64,000 nt of DNA from Siphonodentalium dalli. Its lineage: Eukaryota; Mollusca; Scaphopoda; Gadilida; Siphonodentaliidae. Below, in pieces: positions 21,382 through 32,705 of this stretch (position 1 is its first letter; each line of letters opens with the position of its first letter). The stretch spans positions 162,741,043 through 162,805,042 of the forward strand of contig CP136069.1 in assembly GCA_032622095.1 (NCBI GenBank). The letters are read 5' to 3'. The translations under genes and the position numbers were made by a program. The notes beneath the pieces are model-generated. The model made no database searches, was not told the origin of the DNA, and saw only the letters and a program-made list of their open reading frames with translations.

Positions 21382-22251
21382 TTGTAATACGACTGAAAGT
21401 TTATGGTCACAATTCGACTGAATAGTCAACGAAATACTGCGCTTTTTATGGTCTCAGGTGAGAAAACATTTCGTGGTGTAATTCGTATTGGGCGTACTCG
21501 ATTTATGTGCATGGAGTACTCTGGTAATGTCTTGTCTTGTTATGAAATTCCCACGTTGACTTCCCCCGAGGCACCTCTTCTAGAAATAATCGTTGTGATT
21601 GGCTAAAAAACGATGTGTTTTCAGCGGCGCCCGTGTGTTTCATTTAAATTGTACAGGAAATACGATTTCGGTCATTTCTGTTTAAAACGTTGTTGGGACA
21701 ACATGAATATGATCATCGACTATGGACCATTTTCCTTACACAAAGCGATCTAAAGGATCTAGTTTACTAAACTAATATTATTCCCCTCCTGTATACTGGT
21801 GAACAAACGCTTTCATTTTCAACTTGATTCCGAAATATCGAATATGATCGAGATTCGAATCGACGAATGCACAGCCCGGCCCCATGGATTTATTTTGTCC
21901 TTTAATATACTTATTAAGTAAGTTTCTTTGGTCGTAACATATATCAATATACCATAACATCATTTGGACCATATTCATTGGCAACCAAACTGGTTTCAAG
22001 CGACAAAGATTGTCAAGATATAGAAAAATTCAAAGGGGTGCGGGTGTACTCCGTTGATGCCCCGTTTGCGCGGAGTTAGAAAAGACGGGAAAAGTCGCGT
22101 GCGGCGATCTGAATAACCCGATTTTTTTCGTGGTACAATTGGAAAAAGTAGAATTGTACCACAAAACTGGAACGAGATAGCCATGGTAACTCGGGCCACT
22201 GGCCAATCAGGACATGGCTTTTAAGCATAGTTAGGCAGGGTCGTATTACAA
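21382..22251. mobile_element. Element with TTGTAATACGAC terminal inverted repeats (family D)
   Basis: The left end TTGTAATACGAC (21382-21393) and right end GTCGTATTACAA (22240-22251) are a perfect 12-bp inverted repeat. The body shares segments with 11400-11617, including 'attgtaccacaaaa' and 'ccactggccaatcagga'. No transposase-like ORF is recognised, so it is non-autonomous. An internal small foldback lies at 22133-22163 ('gtggtacaatt ... aattgtaccac'). Confidence 0.55.
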
Positions 22252-22260
22252 ATATATATA

Positions 22261-22327
<67 letters not shown>
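22252..22327. repeat. (TA)n microsatellite
   Basis: About 75 bp of almost uninterrupted TA dinucleotides lie between family D and element C3. Confidence 0.95.
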
Positions 22328-22329
<2 letters not shown>

Positions 22330-22519
22330 GGAAGTCTCAAATTATATAGTAGAATATATGTGTGTATGTGTGTATATCCTTTATAGAATCGAAAACGGCT
22401 GCACCGACCGAGACCAAACTTCCCATCTAAGGGTAAAAACCCACGGGAATGGTCGTCGCGGCGTTTTGGAGAAGCTCCGAGCACCCGTTCTCCACTCTCA
22501 GTCACAAAAATACGGCACT
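22325..22519 (+). mobile_element. Helitron-like element C3
   Basis: The body 'gaatcgaaaacggctgcacc' to 'cggcactgtggg' matches C1 on the opposite strand. At its start the 5'-end sequence appears reversed ('acggaagtctcaaattat', then 'agtaga'), so the head is a head-to-head remnant or a rearranged end. A 144-bp tandem duplication follows directly. Confidence 0.45.
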
Positions 22520-22807
22520 GTGGGATTAATCGCGTTGATAGTTAAAGAGCGTCCGTATCCGCAGTATTGTTGATAAAGAGCGTATGCGTGTAATGTGACT
22601 CTTACGTCTGTGTCCGGGCGTGAGCGTATGTATCCAGACATGAGCGTGTTGTGTGATTCTTTGTGGGGTTAATCGCGTTGATATTTAAAGAGCGTTCGTA
22701 TCCGCAGTATTGTTGATAAAGAGCGTATGCGTGTAATGTGATTCTTACGTCTGTGTCCGGGCATGAGCGTATGTATCCAGACATGAGCGTGTTGTGTGAT
22801 TCTTACG
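22520..22807. repeat. 144-bp unit, two tandem copies
   Basis: 'ttaatcgcgttgata' occurs at about 22525 and 22669, and the two copies continue in parallel through 'ccgcagtattgttgataaag', 'gcgtgtaatgtga', 'tctgtgtccgggc' and 'catgagcgtgttgtgtgatt'. Each unit contains several 'gagcgt' motifs. Origin and function are unknown. Confidence 0.8.
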
Positions 22808-23205
22808 TACTTAGGGCTTCCTAGGAACGGGGGAGATTTTCATCGGGTCAGTTTTTCCGCCCGAGGTGATCTTCACCTTGAAACGGGTGCCACAAATGAT
22901 ATATGTGTGTGTGTCCTTTATAGACTCGAACCGATTGAGCTCAAACTTGCTACCTACGGGAAGTATCATGGACGGGTTAAATTGTGACCCCGACCTGACC
23001 TTGACCTTGAAAATGATCAATTCAAGGTCAAATCGGGTCAAATTGAAAAAAAAAAATAGAAAGAAAAAAATGCACAATTAACTCATTGAAAAACTAATTT
23101 TTTTATTACAAAATTAATAAACAAAATTAATAAACAAAATAATTAAAAAAATAAAAAATTGTCATGTTTCTGACGATTGCCGCCAGTGGAGGGCTAACCT
23201 GCTAG
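22808..23205 (+). mobile_element. Helitron-like element, B-related, with AGGTCA motifs
   Basis: It has 'gtgtgtgtgtcctttatag', then 'actcgaaccgattgagctca', as in family B heads, and a pair of inverted motifs, 'tgaccttgaccttgaa' and 'ttcaaggtcaa' (22998-23032). It ends 'ggctaacctgCTAG' plus T at 23205. The 3' hairpin differs from families A and B. Confidence 0.4.
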
Positions 23206-23394
23206 TATAATATATTTTAACACTTAATTTTACAACAATAACACCAGATAACATGCTCAAAATTATGATTGGGTTACGTTGTAAATTTGGTGTTTATGCA
23301 GCTTTAAGTATAATTTGTTTCACAGAATAAAGTACCAATATTAATATTATTGAATCTGATTGGGATATAATTATTCTACGCCATTTAAGAGCAT

Positions 23395-23935
23395 ATCTCG
23401 CATCCGATCATCACCAAACTTCATATGGATCATCTGGGTGAATTATAGATGGGTGCTTACCATTTATTCCAAATTATGTTAAAAACATGGCTGCCAGCCG
23501 CATCTTGGCTTTTACTCTTGGTATGACTAAATCCTTTAGCACAACTTACACCTTTCTGATCCAATCGTCGCCAAACTTCAGATGGATCTTCGGGGTGACC
23601 TCTATATTGAAGCCTCCATTTTTCCCGAAATATGTGAAAATAAACATGGCCACCAGCAGCCATCTAGGATGTCAATCCAACAGCACACCCTGCAGTCCAC
23701 ATTTATTGGAGAATTGTTTTCAGGCTTGTTTTGGATCACCACTAGATGGGCGCTATCGAATGTGAACGATTTTCGATGAAAAACATGGCCGCCGGCAGTC
23801 ATTTTAGATTTTACTCTTTGCATAACTAAATCCTTTAGCACACCATTCAGAGCATACCCCTCACTTACATGATTGTCACCAAACTTCACATGGATCCTCG
23901 GGGTGACCTCTAGATGGGTGCTCACAATTTTTTTC
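23395..23935. repeat. Family J tandem repeat
   Basis: About four degenerate units contain 'caccaaacttca', 'ggatc..cggggtgacc' and 'aaaacatggccgcc' with 'ttttactctttgcataac'. Each unit is close to 155-170 bp. Open frames on either strand reflect the repeat. Confidence 0.7.
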
Positions 23936-24798
23936 TCCGAATTATGTTAAAAACACAAGCGAGAAATCGCGGCGAATCGCCGACAATCATTTTTCCGCCG
24001 CGGATTGAAACCGTCTGCATTCAGAATTTGGCTTACAAATATCGCTGCGATTTGCCAGAAATCATCGCCGCGAATTGCCGGAAAATCATGGACAACACAC
24101 ACATGGTTTCATTATATGTCTATTTGATTTTGCTCCCACTCCTCTCAACGATTTCAACCAAATTTGGTGTGGCGAATGTTATAAATGCGTTAGTTTTTTA
24201 TAATTTTGATTTAACAATATTTAATGTTTGATTTTGTGTTGGTTTACTTACTCAATTTAACAAAAACAAAATATATTATAACAATACAGAATAAAAATTA
24301 GTTTTAAAGGTAATGGCAGTTTGCTCTCCAAAATACACCTAATAATATTCGCTTTTGAACGGTATCGAAATAGGTTGAGAAATACTTGAAGTACATTTCT
24401 CTGGCATTATATGTCACAGAAAGACGCATTGAAGTCATAAACGATCGAGTTGAACACGGTGTTTCGCGTCCAAAACAAACAGCAGCCATGTGCATGACAC
24501 GGAACAGAAAAGAGCGTTCTGTGTTTGTCTATTCCTGATATGGTAGACAAAAAGAGCGTTTGTTTCACTTCTGTGCGAAACATTTAAAACAGCTGGAAAA
24601 TGGCAATTGTCTTTCAGAGCATATGAAGCCGGTACATGCATATAGATATTTCGTTATTTGACAACCTATTTTATAAATCCTTCCAAATTACATAGACATA
24701 ATACGCTCTTTAAAACACCTCTTCAAATATTTCCGTTATTTCGTCAAAAACACTTCTTCAAATATCTCCGTTATTTAATAAAAATATTTTCTTATTTT
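23936..24798. other. No gene recognised; 'cgccgcgaattgccg'-type motifs at 23955-24090
   Basis: Short phrases such as 'cgcggcgaatcgccgacaat' and 'atcgccgcgaattgccgg' recur between 23955 and 24090 and resemble motifs in the inverted-repeat arms at 43709-44156. The rest is AT-rich with no supported exon. Confidence 0.4.
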
Positions 24799-24880
24799 AG
24801 GATCACATATCAAAATGAGAGGATATGGTTATCCCCTTTTCATAGGATCACCATATCCTCTCGTTTTGATATATGATCCT
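24799..24880. repeat. Near-perfect hairpin, arms of about 32 bp
   Basis: 'aggatcacatatcaaaatga' plus 'gaggatatgg' pairs with 'ccatatcctctcgttttgat' plus 'atatgatcct', with a loop of about 20 nt. 'ggatcacatat' recurs at 24915 and 24949. Foldback remnant. Confidence 0.7.
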
Positions 24881-25470
24881 GCCTTCATTGAGCCACGAGT
24901 GACTCCTGAGACGAGGATCACATATTATATGATACCCTATCCTACGGAGGATCACATATTGTTCTATATCTACACCCGTGCGCATGGCCTGGCAAATTGC
25001 GGTGATCCGCTACGACTTTGAATGGACCGATCGCCGTGATGAGCGAATGAGGCTGCTTCGTCTTGGGGTTACAGTACATACAGGGCGCTCAAAGATTTCT
25101 TGCAAAAGCGACCACCTGCTCCAATTTACTTCGCGATATTGGAGCTACGCATATGTAAATACGTCATTATTTAACACATTTACCTTGATTTAGTTACAAA
25201 CAAATGTCTTGATGAATAAAAGCAATTAAACAGTGATTTATTTACAACATCATTTTGAATGGAAAACAACATCACGTCCGATTGGACTGTAGGAGTGGGA
25301 AAATAACCGAAAATTATTCAGACATGAGGGCTGATGAAACAAAATCAAAAGATATTATATCCTGCAAAATAGACTAACGTATAATTCATGATCAGCGTTG
25401 ATACACTTTTCGCGCAGTGATAGGAAATTCAACGCGACTGCATTGATTCCCAAGGCAGTACATTTAATTT

Positions 25471-25576
25471 GAATGCGACCCTTAGCCGTTTACAACGTGG
25501 TGACAACGCACCCTCAACAACAACCGCGTTTCGTTTACGTTAAGACCACGTTGTAAATGGCTGAGGGATGCGTTGA
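25471..25576. repeat. Inverted repeat, arms of about 30 bp
   Basis: The left arm 'gcgacccttagccgtttaca' plus 'acgtgg' pairs with 'ccacgttgtaaatggctgag' plus 'ggatgcg' across a loop of about 46 nt that contains another 'acaacgcaccctcaacaac'. Foldback element remnant. Confidence 0.6.
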
Positions 25577-25737
25577 ATGGAACTTTTATTTTGAGAATAT
25601 GTGTATGCACCCTGTATAGATTACACTTTACAGGCACTGTATGATCTGATGAGTTGATAAGAGCGATAACGTTGGAACCAACAGAAAGATATATGCAGGA
25701 AGTTGCACTGAATTTAAACTAACTGGAAGAAGAATAT

Positions 25738-25823
25738 TTTGTTTAATATTGTTTGTTTACGCAGAGTTCATAAAAGCATACCGGGCGTATTTATCCACAT
25801 GGTGCCGGTGTCAGCACTGATAT
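25738..25823 (+). repeat. 86-bp exact-looking copy of the sequence before the THAP exon
   Basis: The 86 bases from 'tttgtttaatattgtttg' to 'gtgtcagcactgatat' also occur at 30495-30580, inside the long-inverted-repeat element. I could find no mismatch by eye. The flanks differ on both sides. It could be a fragment of the same transposon family. Confidence 0.85.
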
Positions 25824-26097
25824 TGACGATGTTTTGGTTTATATGTGTGGATACAGTCTGCGCTTATAGAGTTTAATGATAGTGAAAAGTTTTATATATT
25901 TTTTATTCGAATAAGCTGGATGGGGTGGATTTTCGTAAAATAATCGGACATGATGTTTTGAGAGAGATACACTTTTTGACGGATATAAATGGAATTGAGG
26001 GGCGTTTGTTGTATACGTTAATTGGAAGAGGAATCCTTCGCCGACACACCCGTGGCGACATCCATGCCATTGCTCGGATAATATGGGCTAATTTTGT

Positions 26098-28752
26098 CAG
26101 ATCCGACACTCGCTCGTACGTTTGCGACAAACGTGGGTAAAAATTGCCCTACTGTTGAAATAGATAGTGTATCTTCGATTGATAACTATTATAATTCCTT
26201 AGTTTCTGCTCTCAGTAATGCAGCCTCAGAAGTTGTTCCTAAATCAAAATTCCGTAGTCATATTAAACCATATTGGAACAACTCGTTAAAATCCGCCCAC
26301 TTTAATATGCGCGAGTGTCGCAGATGCTGGTTGGCAGAAGGCAAACCTCATTACGAAGGTTCCAATTCATATCGCCATTATAAAGAAGCAAAACGCTCTT
26401 TTCGACGTACACATCGCAAAATTTCAGAACAATTTATGCGGGACCGTGATTCCGAAATCGACAAGTGCGCAGAAATAGATCAGAATACATTCTATCGATT
26501 GGTCAATTACAAACGCAGATAACGTAACACGCTATCGCCGTCACATTTCGTGCACAACGGTGAAACTCTCCGTACTAACCAGTCTATATCTAATGCATGG
26601 GCATCATACTATGGAAACCTATTCATACCACTACAAAATGAGCAGTTTGACGCTAATCATCTTCAATCGGTTAATTCATATGTATCGTCTATTAAAAAAG
26701 ACAAATATACCGACCTTGATAAAATTCTCTGCTGTCCAGTCAGTGAATCAGAGTTGACCGATATTATACCTAAACTCAACAGGAATAAAGCAGCGGGACA
26801 TGACTCGATAACAAATGAACACATTGTTTATAGCGCACCATACATAGTTTGTAAATTGTGCCACCTTTTCGGTAAGATGTTAGAATTTTCATATGTTCCT
26901 AACAATGCCAAGAAAGGAGTGATGATATCTCTATATAAAGGCGGTACAAAGTCAAAACAAGCATTTGACAGCTACAGACCAATTACAATCATGCCTGCTT
27001 TATATAAACTATATGAAAAAGTGATACTCATGCGCTTGCAATCATACACGCCAAATAATATAGCCATCAACCCGCTCCAACATGGTTTTCAGAGCGGAGT
27101 AAGCTGTATGGCAACTTCGTACTTATTACAGGAGTGCATTTCCTACACTAAAGAGACGCACAGTAAATTATTCGCCTGTTTTCTAGACGTCACAAAAGCG
27201 TTTGATTCCGTCTGGTTAAATGGTCTTTTGTACAAATTGCATAAAAGAGGATTCAATGGTATTATATGGCACACTTTCAAAGCACTCCTGACGGGTATCG
27301 AATGTTGCGTACGGTATAGAAATACTTTCTCAGACTGGTTTGGCATCTTTCAAGGAGCTAGACAAGGTTCTATCCTCTCACCTCTATTTTATATGTTGTA
27401 TGTAGACGACCTCATATACGAGTTGGAAAATTCTTTATGTGGCCTCCACATGCATGATATAAAGTGCACTTCGCCAGTACAGGCGGGTGACATGGTACTT
27501 GTATCACTTTCAGAGTCATGGCCTACGTACTTTGTATAATATTTGTCTAGAATATAGCTTGAAATGGAGATACCTTTATAACTCATCCAAGACATTCATC
27601 ATTGTTTTTAACGAAACGCAACGTGAATTCATTAAAGCACAGAGGTCGTGGAAATTTGGCAACAGTGTAATACACGAAGTCGAATCTGGAACACACTTGG
27701 GAATCCCTATTGAGAAATTCAGCTTTAACTCAAAACTTGCAAAAAAAATTTGCACAAAACTCAAAGGCACATATCTATCGCTGACCAATGCAGGATTATA
27801 CGCAGGCGGTATCACCCATACAGTTGTTTCAGTATCTACAAGTCCATCGTCCTCCCTAAGGCTCTGTACGGTAGTGAACTGCTCTGGAATATATCTAATG
27901 TTTCTCATGCATTCACGGAGAGAGCACATAGATTTTGCCTAAAACATATTCAAGGATTCCCACAACAAACCAGAACTTGCATCGTATAGGGGCTTCTGGG
28001 TGCGGTGGGCTTGAATCATATATTGATAAAAGGAAATTAAGCTTACTAGCAACATCATGTAGACTAAATACAAATAAGACCGCTAAATCCGTGTTCCTGG
28101 TGCGGCTCCATAGTCATATTCTTGGAATTTCTCACCCACAATCCTTTATGGCAGATATTTCTACAGTTCTAAAGAGGTATAACTTATATGAGTACCTAGA
28201 ACGATATACGCTCGAACGCACGTTTCCCACCAAATCATACTGGAAGAATATCGTAAAAACTGAGATTAACACTATAAATGCACTTGAGTGGAGAAAGAGT
28301 ATTGAATCAAATATTGATCTGGCACAATATGGGGCTTACACAAACCAAACTCAATTCCTCGTTACTGTGGCAAACATGCAGGCTTTATCCAGATGAAAAA
28401 TTTACATTTCTTATGATTGCTAGACTTATCGCTCACACCGCATATAAAGATAACGGGCTTTGTCTACTATGTAATACGCAATATCAATGCATTATAGAAC
28501 ATACCATAATAAACTGCACTTCCATATCGAATACAAGGAATAATATTTGGTACGATATCATAAACACTTTCGGAATAGATGCTTTTATGTATATGGACGA
28601 GTTGACAGGGGCAAAGCAGTTATCCATATTTCTGGGGAATATACCACCTTCTTTAGTAGAAATGGGAAATTGTTCATTACCATTTACAGTCAATTTTTTC
28701 GCCAAATCAAGTCTCAAGCTATGGTATTGCTTGGCCTTGTTAAGAAATTGAT
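26098..28752 (+). pseudogene. LINE retrotransposon remnant with reverse transcriptase (Jockey/CR1-type)
   Basis: The copy covers the endonuclease-RT linker, RT and C-terminal region; the endonuclease is absent (5' truncation). RT blocks are visible: KAAGHDSITNEHI, FDSYRPITIMPALYKLYEK, FLDVTKAFDSV (first catalytic Asp) and GARQGSILSPLFYMLYVDDL. The second catalytic box, normally FADD, reads QAGDMVLVS, so one Asp is lost. There is an in-frame stop at 26520, and frame changes occur near 27515, 27815, 27985 and 28390. The C-terminal part has GLESYIDKRKLSLL and the CLLC...H...C finger of this LINE type. It is dead by sequence. Clade placement is by motif resemblance only. Confidence 0.88.
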
Positions 28753-28898
28753 TGACAATTACATCTTATTAAACATGAGCGATATATAATAAATATAGCT
28801 TCCAAGTGACTGTGATCGACAAGGCATATTGAAATACTTTTAAATATGTTTATATGTTAAAGAGTGTAGATGCGTGTGCGACAGAAACTCGAGAGTGA

Positions 28899-28908
28899 GT
28901 GCGAGATA

Positions 28909-28949
<41 letters not shown>
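28899..28949. repeat. (GA)n microsatellite
   Basis: A purine tract, mainly GA repeats, continues as gaga-rich sequence to about 29030. Long open frames across it are low-complexity artefacts. Confidence 0.95.
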
Positions 28950-28951
<2 letters not shown>

Positions 28952-29629
28952 CAAAAGAAAGAGGGAGATATATAACAGCGATAGAGATAGAGAGAGAGAT
29001 ATATCGAATGAGAAGGGAGAAACCGAGAGAGAGGGTGCATATGTTGGTATGGGTGGACTTGTGTACGTGTGCCTAAATGCATAATACACGAATGAGTAGC
29101 GACTGTATGTTATTCCATTCCTTGTGATGTAACTTTGTTTTGTATAAACTTGTACTTGTATATATGTTGACATATTTGTGTCCATGTTGCTGTGTGTATA
29201 TGTTCTGTATTCAATAACTCTTCACATATGGAGGACAATTAAAGATATATATTAAGAGATTCTCAAATAAAAAGTCTAAAAGTTTCAAAATTGTATATAC
29301 TGCAATGTAACGTAAAATAGGCGCGTACATATAGGGACGGCGCATATACTGTCGGCAAGGGGTGGTATTTGTATATAAAAGGGTTTGACCAGCCTAAAAT
29401 TGGTAGAGATAGGTGACTTAAAATGTGGCACACCACCCCGGGAACGCAATATGTTTCATTTTCTGTCTCGTACACACGTTTTTATTTATCAAAGGTCAAC
29501 TGGGGACACACATACTGTAGTGTCCGGTATGAAATTTCCAACTATTGAAAATGTTGATCAACGTTGTGGTGAGACCACCCAACCCCCTGGCGTTAATATT
29601 TAAAAGATTATTAATTAGATACAAATGTA
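28950..29629. other. No gene recognised
   Basis: Purine-rich and AT-rich sequence follows the microsatellite. No exon or repeat family is supported. Confidence 0.4.
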
Positions 29630-29870
29630 CATGATCGCCATATTGGATTTTACTCTTTGCTTGACCATATCCTTCGGCACACCTTACACGTCTCCCACCC
29701 GATCGTCACCAAACTTCATATGGGTCTTCGGGATGACAACCATACATTTTCCCCCGATTTTCGTTGAACAAAATATGGGTCTAGCCGCCATCTTGGATAT
29801 TTGTCTTTGCATGGCTTCTGGATATTCGGGGTGGCCTTTTAAAGTTTTAATACAGGCATGGTCAGAATCA
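29630..29870. repeat. Family J repeat fragment
   Basis: It contains 'gatcgccatattggatttta', 'gatcgtcaccaaacttcata' and 'tagccgccatcttggatat', the same order of phrases as at 23395-23935. Confidence 0.65.
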
Positions 29871-30866
29871 CCTTAACACTGGTTTGGACTTCTTCAGAGA
29901 GATAATATTGCTATATTACGCAATAAGAGACATAAGAGAACTCTCTAGTTTCACACAACAATCACACCCTTTGACAGACAATAACCCACACAGCACATTC
30001 TGAACTGTCACCGCATTGACCATTTTACAGATAGCGAGAATGATGCATGCTGGGACAGAAAGTATCCAAACAAAGCCACGTGCTTTACGGCCGCATGCAT
30101 TTACTATGGGATAATTAGAGTGGGTCTACTAAACTAATTATAACTTTGTCATCTTTTATAGTTTTTGCGTGAAATTTTAAATATATATCAGGGACATATA
30201 CCCCTTCCAGAATGTTCAAAAACATTTCCAGTTGCTCGTCGTATTTTTATTGATTTTATGCGACGAAATAATCCGAAAATTCAGAAAATTGCACTAACTT
30301 CTCAATATTTTGCGGTTTTAGTAAACGCATGATAAAAGTCGTTCTTTTGGGAATTTTTACACCAATTTTTCAGAGAATATAGAGTAAACATAGTCCTATC
30401 GGAATATCGTAAAGGAGTTCCGTGTATTTTGGTATTACTTAACCCTCAGACCGCCGAAAATGCCGACAATAAATTCGCTCTTCACACATCTGGCTTTGTT
30501 TAATATTGTTTGTTTACGCAGAGTTCATAAAAGCATACCGGGCGTATTTATCCACATGGTGCCGGTGTCAGCACTGATATGAAACTGTTTTATGAAAAAC
30601 TTCGTGTTTTAACTGACAACTGAAGCATGTGAGAGGGAGAGGTGATAATCTTGCATGTCTATTGTGACGGTTGCACAGTAGGACGAATTAGTAATGTTTT
30701 CACAATAGTTATCAACACACTAGTGGAGGTCTTGTCGCCGTTTGTTTGTTTAACTGAAATGACCAGCCCTGGCTATTATCAGGTTTTCTTCAAAAGTTGT
30801 CTGAAAATGCCACCACTGTCTGCTGGATATGCAACTTGGTTTGGAGAACAAAATCATAAATTGAAA

Positions 30867-30925
30867 ATGCCTTCAAATCGCTGTGCAGTTTTCGGTTGCA
30901 ATAATGACCGACGTAACCAAGAAAC
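30867..30925 (+). CDS. THAP zinc-finger first coding exon (partial)
   Basis: From the ATG at 30867 it reads MPSNRCAVFGCNNDRRNQE, followed by GTGAGT at 30926. A short start, then C-x4-C inside CAVFGCNN, is the N-terminal signature of THAP DNA-binding domains, where the second Cys/His pair comes from the next exon. The open frame continues upstream, so the ATG is chosen from family resemblance. No matching second exon is found; 120 bp downstream the Helitron-like array begins. It is probably the remnant of a transposase gene, but a domesticated gene fragment cannot be excluded. Confidence 0.55.
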
Positions 30926-31045
30926 GTGAGTATTATATAATTGGATATGAATATTCGTACATGTACTATATGTTTATTGATTTTCTATAAAAAAAAACTT
31001 TCAAGTTTAGAGTTATATTCGAAGTATACTCGGAAGGTAATTTTA

Positions 31046-31302
31046 TCTCATATATATTTTGAAGACCTGTCTGTCTGTCTGTCTGTCTGTATGGGCAGAC
31101 GAGATCTCGGAAACGGGTGGAGCTATCGACTTGAAATTTGCTATGTGAATGTATCTTGCCCCGGATACGAATTTTATCGGGTCGCCGAGCCCGTGCGACG
31201 CCAGCTTCGCGCATGCGCAGACCAGATCTCGGAAACGGGTGGAGCTATCGACTTGAAATTTGGTTTTTGAATAGCCCGGACAACATCGGGCTCATCGGCT
31301 AG
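31046..31302 (+). mobile_element. Helitron-like element A4 (short)
   Basis: It starts TCTCATATATATTTTGAAG, has a ctgt microsatellite, lacks the usual head, carries two core units (31099 and 31221) and ends with the hairpin and CTAG at 31299-31302. A5 starts at the next base. Confidence 0.65.
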
Positions 31303-31994
31303 TCTCATATATATTTTGAAGACCTCTGTTTGTCTGTCTGTCTGTCTGTATGTCTGTCTGTATGTCATTTATACAAATCTACGATTCTCAACCGATCGGG
31401 ACGAAACTTGGTACGTGTGTGTAGTTTGACCAGGCGGTAGACGTTGTAGTATTGGCGAGCCCGTGCGGCGCCCACTTCGCGCATGCGCAGACGAGATCTC
31501 GGAAACGGATGGAGCTATCGACTTGAAATTTGCTATGTGAGTGTATCTTGCCCCGGATACGAATTTTATCGGGTCGCCGAGCCCGTGCGACGCCAGCTTC
31601 GCGCATGCGCAGACCAGATCTAGGAAACGGATGGAGCTATCGACTTGAAATTTGGTATGTGAATGTATCTTGCCCCGGATACGAATTTTATCGGGTCGCC
31701 GAGCCCGTGCGACGCCAGCTTCGCGCATGCGCAGACGAGATCTCGGAAACGGGTGGAGCTATCGACTTGAAATTTGGTATGTGAATGTATCTTGCCCCGG
31801 ATACGAATTTTATCGGGTCGCCGATCCCGTGCGACGCCAGCATCGCGCATGCGCAGACCAGATCTCGGAAACGGGTAGAGCTATCGACTTGAAATTTGGT
31901 TTTTGAATAGCCCGGACAACGTCGGGATGGGTAGAGCTATCGACTTGAAATTTGGTTTTTGAATAGCCCGGACAACGTCGGACTCATCGGCTTG
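31303..31994 (+). mobile_element. Helitron-like element A5 with duplicated 3' end
   Basis: It starts TCTCATATATATTTTGAAG, then the ctgt tract, the head with 'gatcgggacgaaacttgg', and core units at 31493, 31615, 31737 and 31859. The 3' end is present twice: 'gcccggacaacgtcggg' at about 31913 is followed by a second 'ctatcgacttgaaatttgg' and hairpin ending CTTG at 31994 instead of CTAG. Confidence 0.65.
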
Positions 31995-31996
31995 TA

Positions 31997-32705
31997 TCTA
32001 TTATATATTTTGGAAGATCTGTGTGTCTGTGTGTGTGTGATCGCGATGGACTCGAAAACGACCGAGCCGATTTCGATGAAACTTGGTATGTGGTGGTATT
32101 TTCGACCGGGAACGGGCATAGGCCTATTAATTTTCAGATCCGAGCTCAACTTTTCACGTGCCGCGGTCAAATCTGTTTTTACGCCGTTTTGCGCTAATAT
32201 ATTTCAGTTCGGTGCTCACAAATCGATTCCATATAGCGCGAATAATAAATTGCCAGTCATATAATTTGCACGGTTAGAATCTGTGGCGCTTCATCTTTCC
32301 AATGATGTATCACACGCCTGTGTACGTTTAAAGTTTCTACCTTAATTATCGGGAAGAACGCAGGACCATGCTTCGTTCATCGAAAAACATTGCGTAAATA
32401 TATTACGCCATCAACAGATCGTGACGTGATCGCGTTAACTCTTAACCGGCCGATGTCGCGTTAACTCATCACTGGCCGAGGTATCCGCAAATGACATTGT
32501 GCTATATATCTCGGAAACGGGTGGAGCTATCGACTTGAAATTTGGTATGTGTATGTATCTTGCCCCGGATACGAATTTTATCGGATCGCCGAGCCCGTGC
32601 GACGCCAGCTTCGCGCATGCGCAGACCAGATCTCGGAAACGGGTGGAGCTATCGATTTGAAATTTGGTTTTTGAATAGCCCGGACGAAGTCGGGTCACCT
32701 TCTAG
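31997..32705 (+). mobile_element. Chimeric Helitron-like element B1 (B head, A core)
   Basis: The 5' end TCTATTATATATTTTGG with a gtgt tract and the body 'actcgaaaacgaccgagccg' belong to family B. From about 32508 the sequence switches to one complete and one partial family A core unit, then ends with the B-type terminus 'cggacgaagtcgggtcacct' and CTAG at 32702-32705. The next element begins at 32706. Confidence 0.65.

Noticed and set aside
26098-28752. Active LINE
   Set aside because: There is an in-frame stop, at least four frame changes, and loss of an Asp in the FADD box.
28840-29185. Ser/Leu-rich and Arg/Glu-rich frames
   Set aside because: They are translations of the GA microsatellite.
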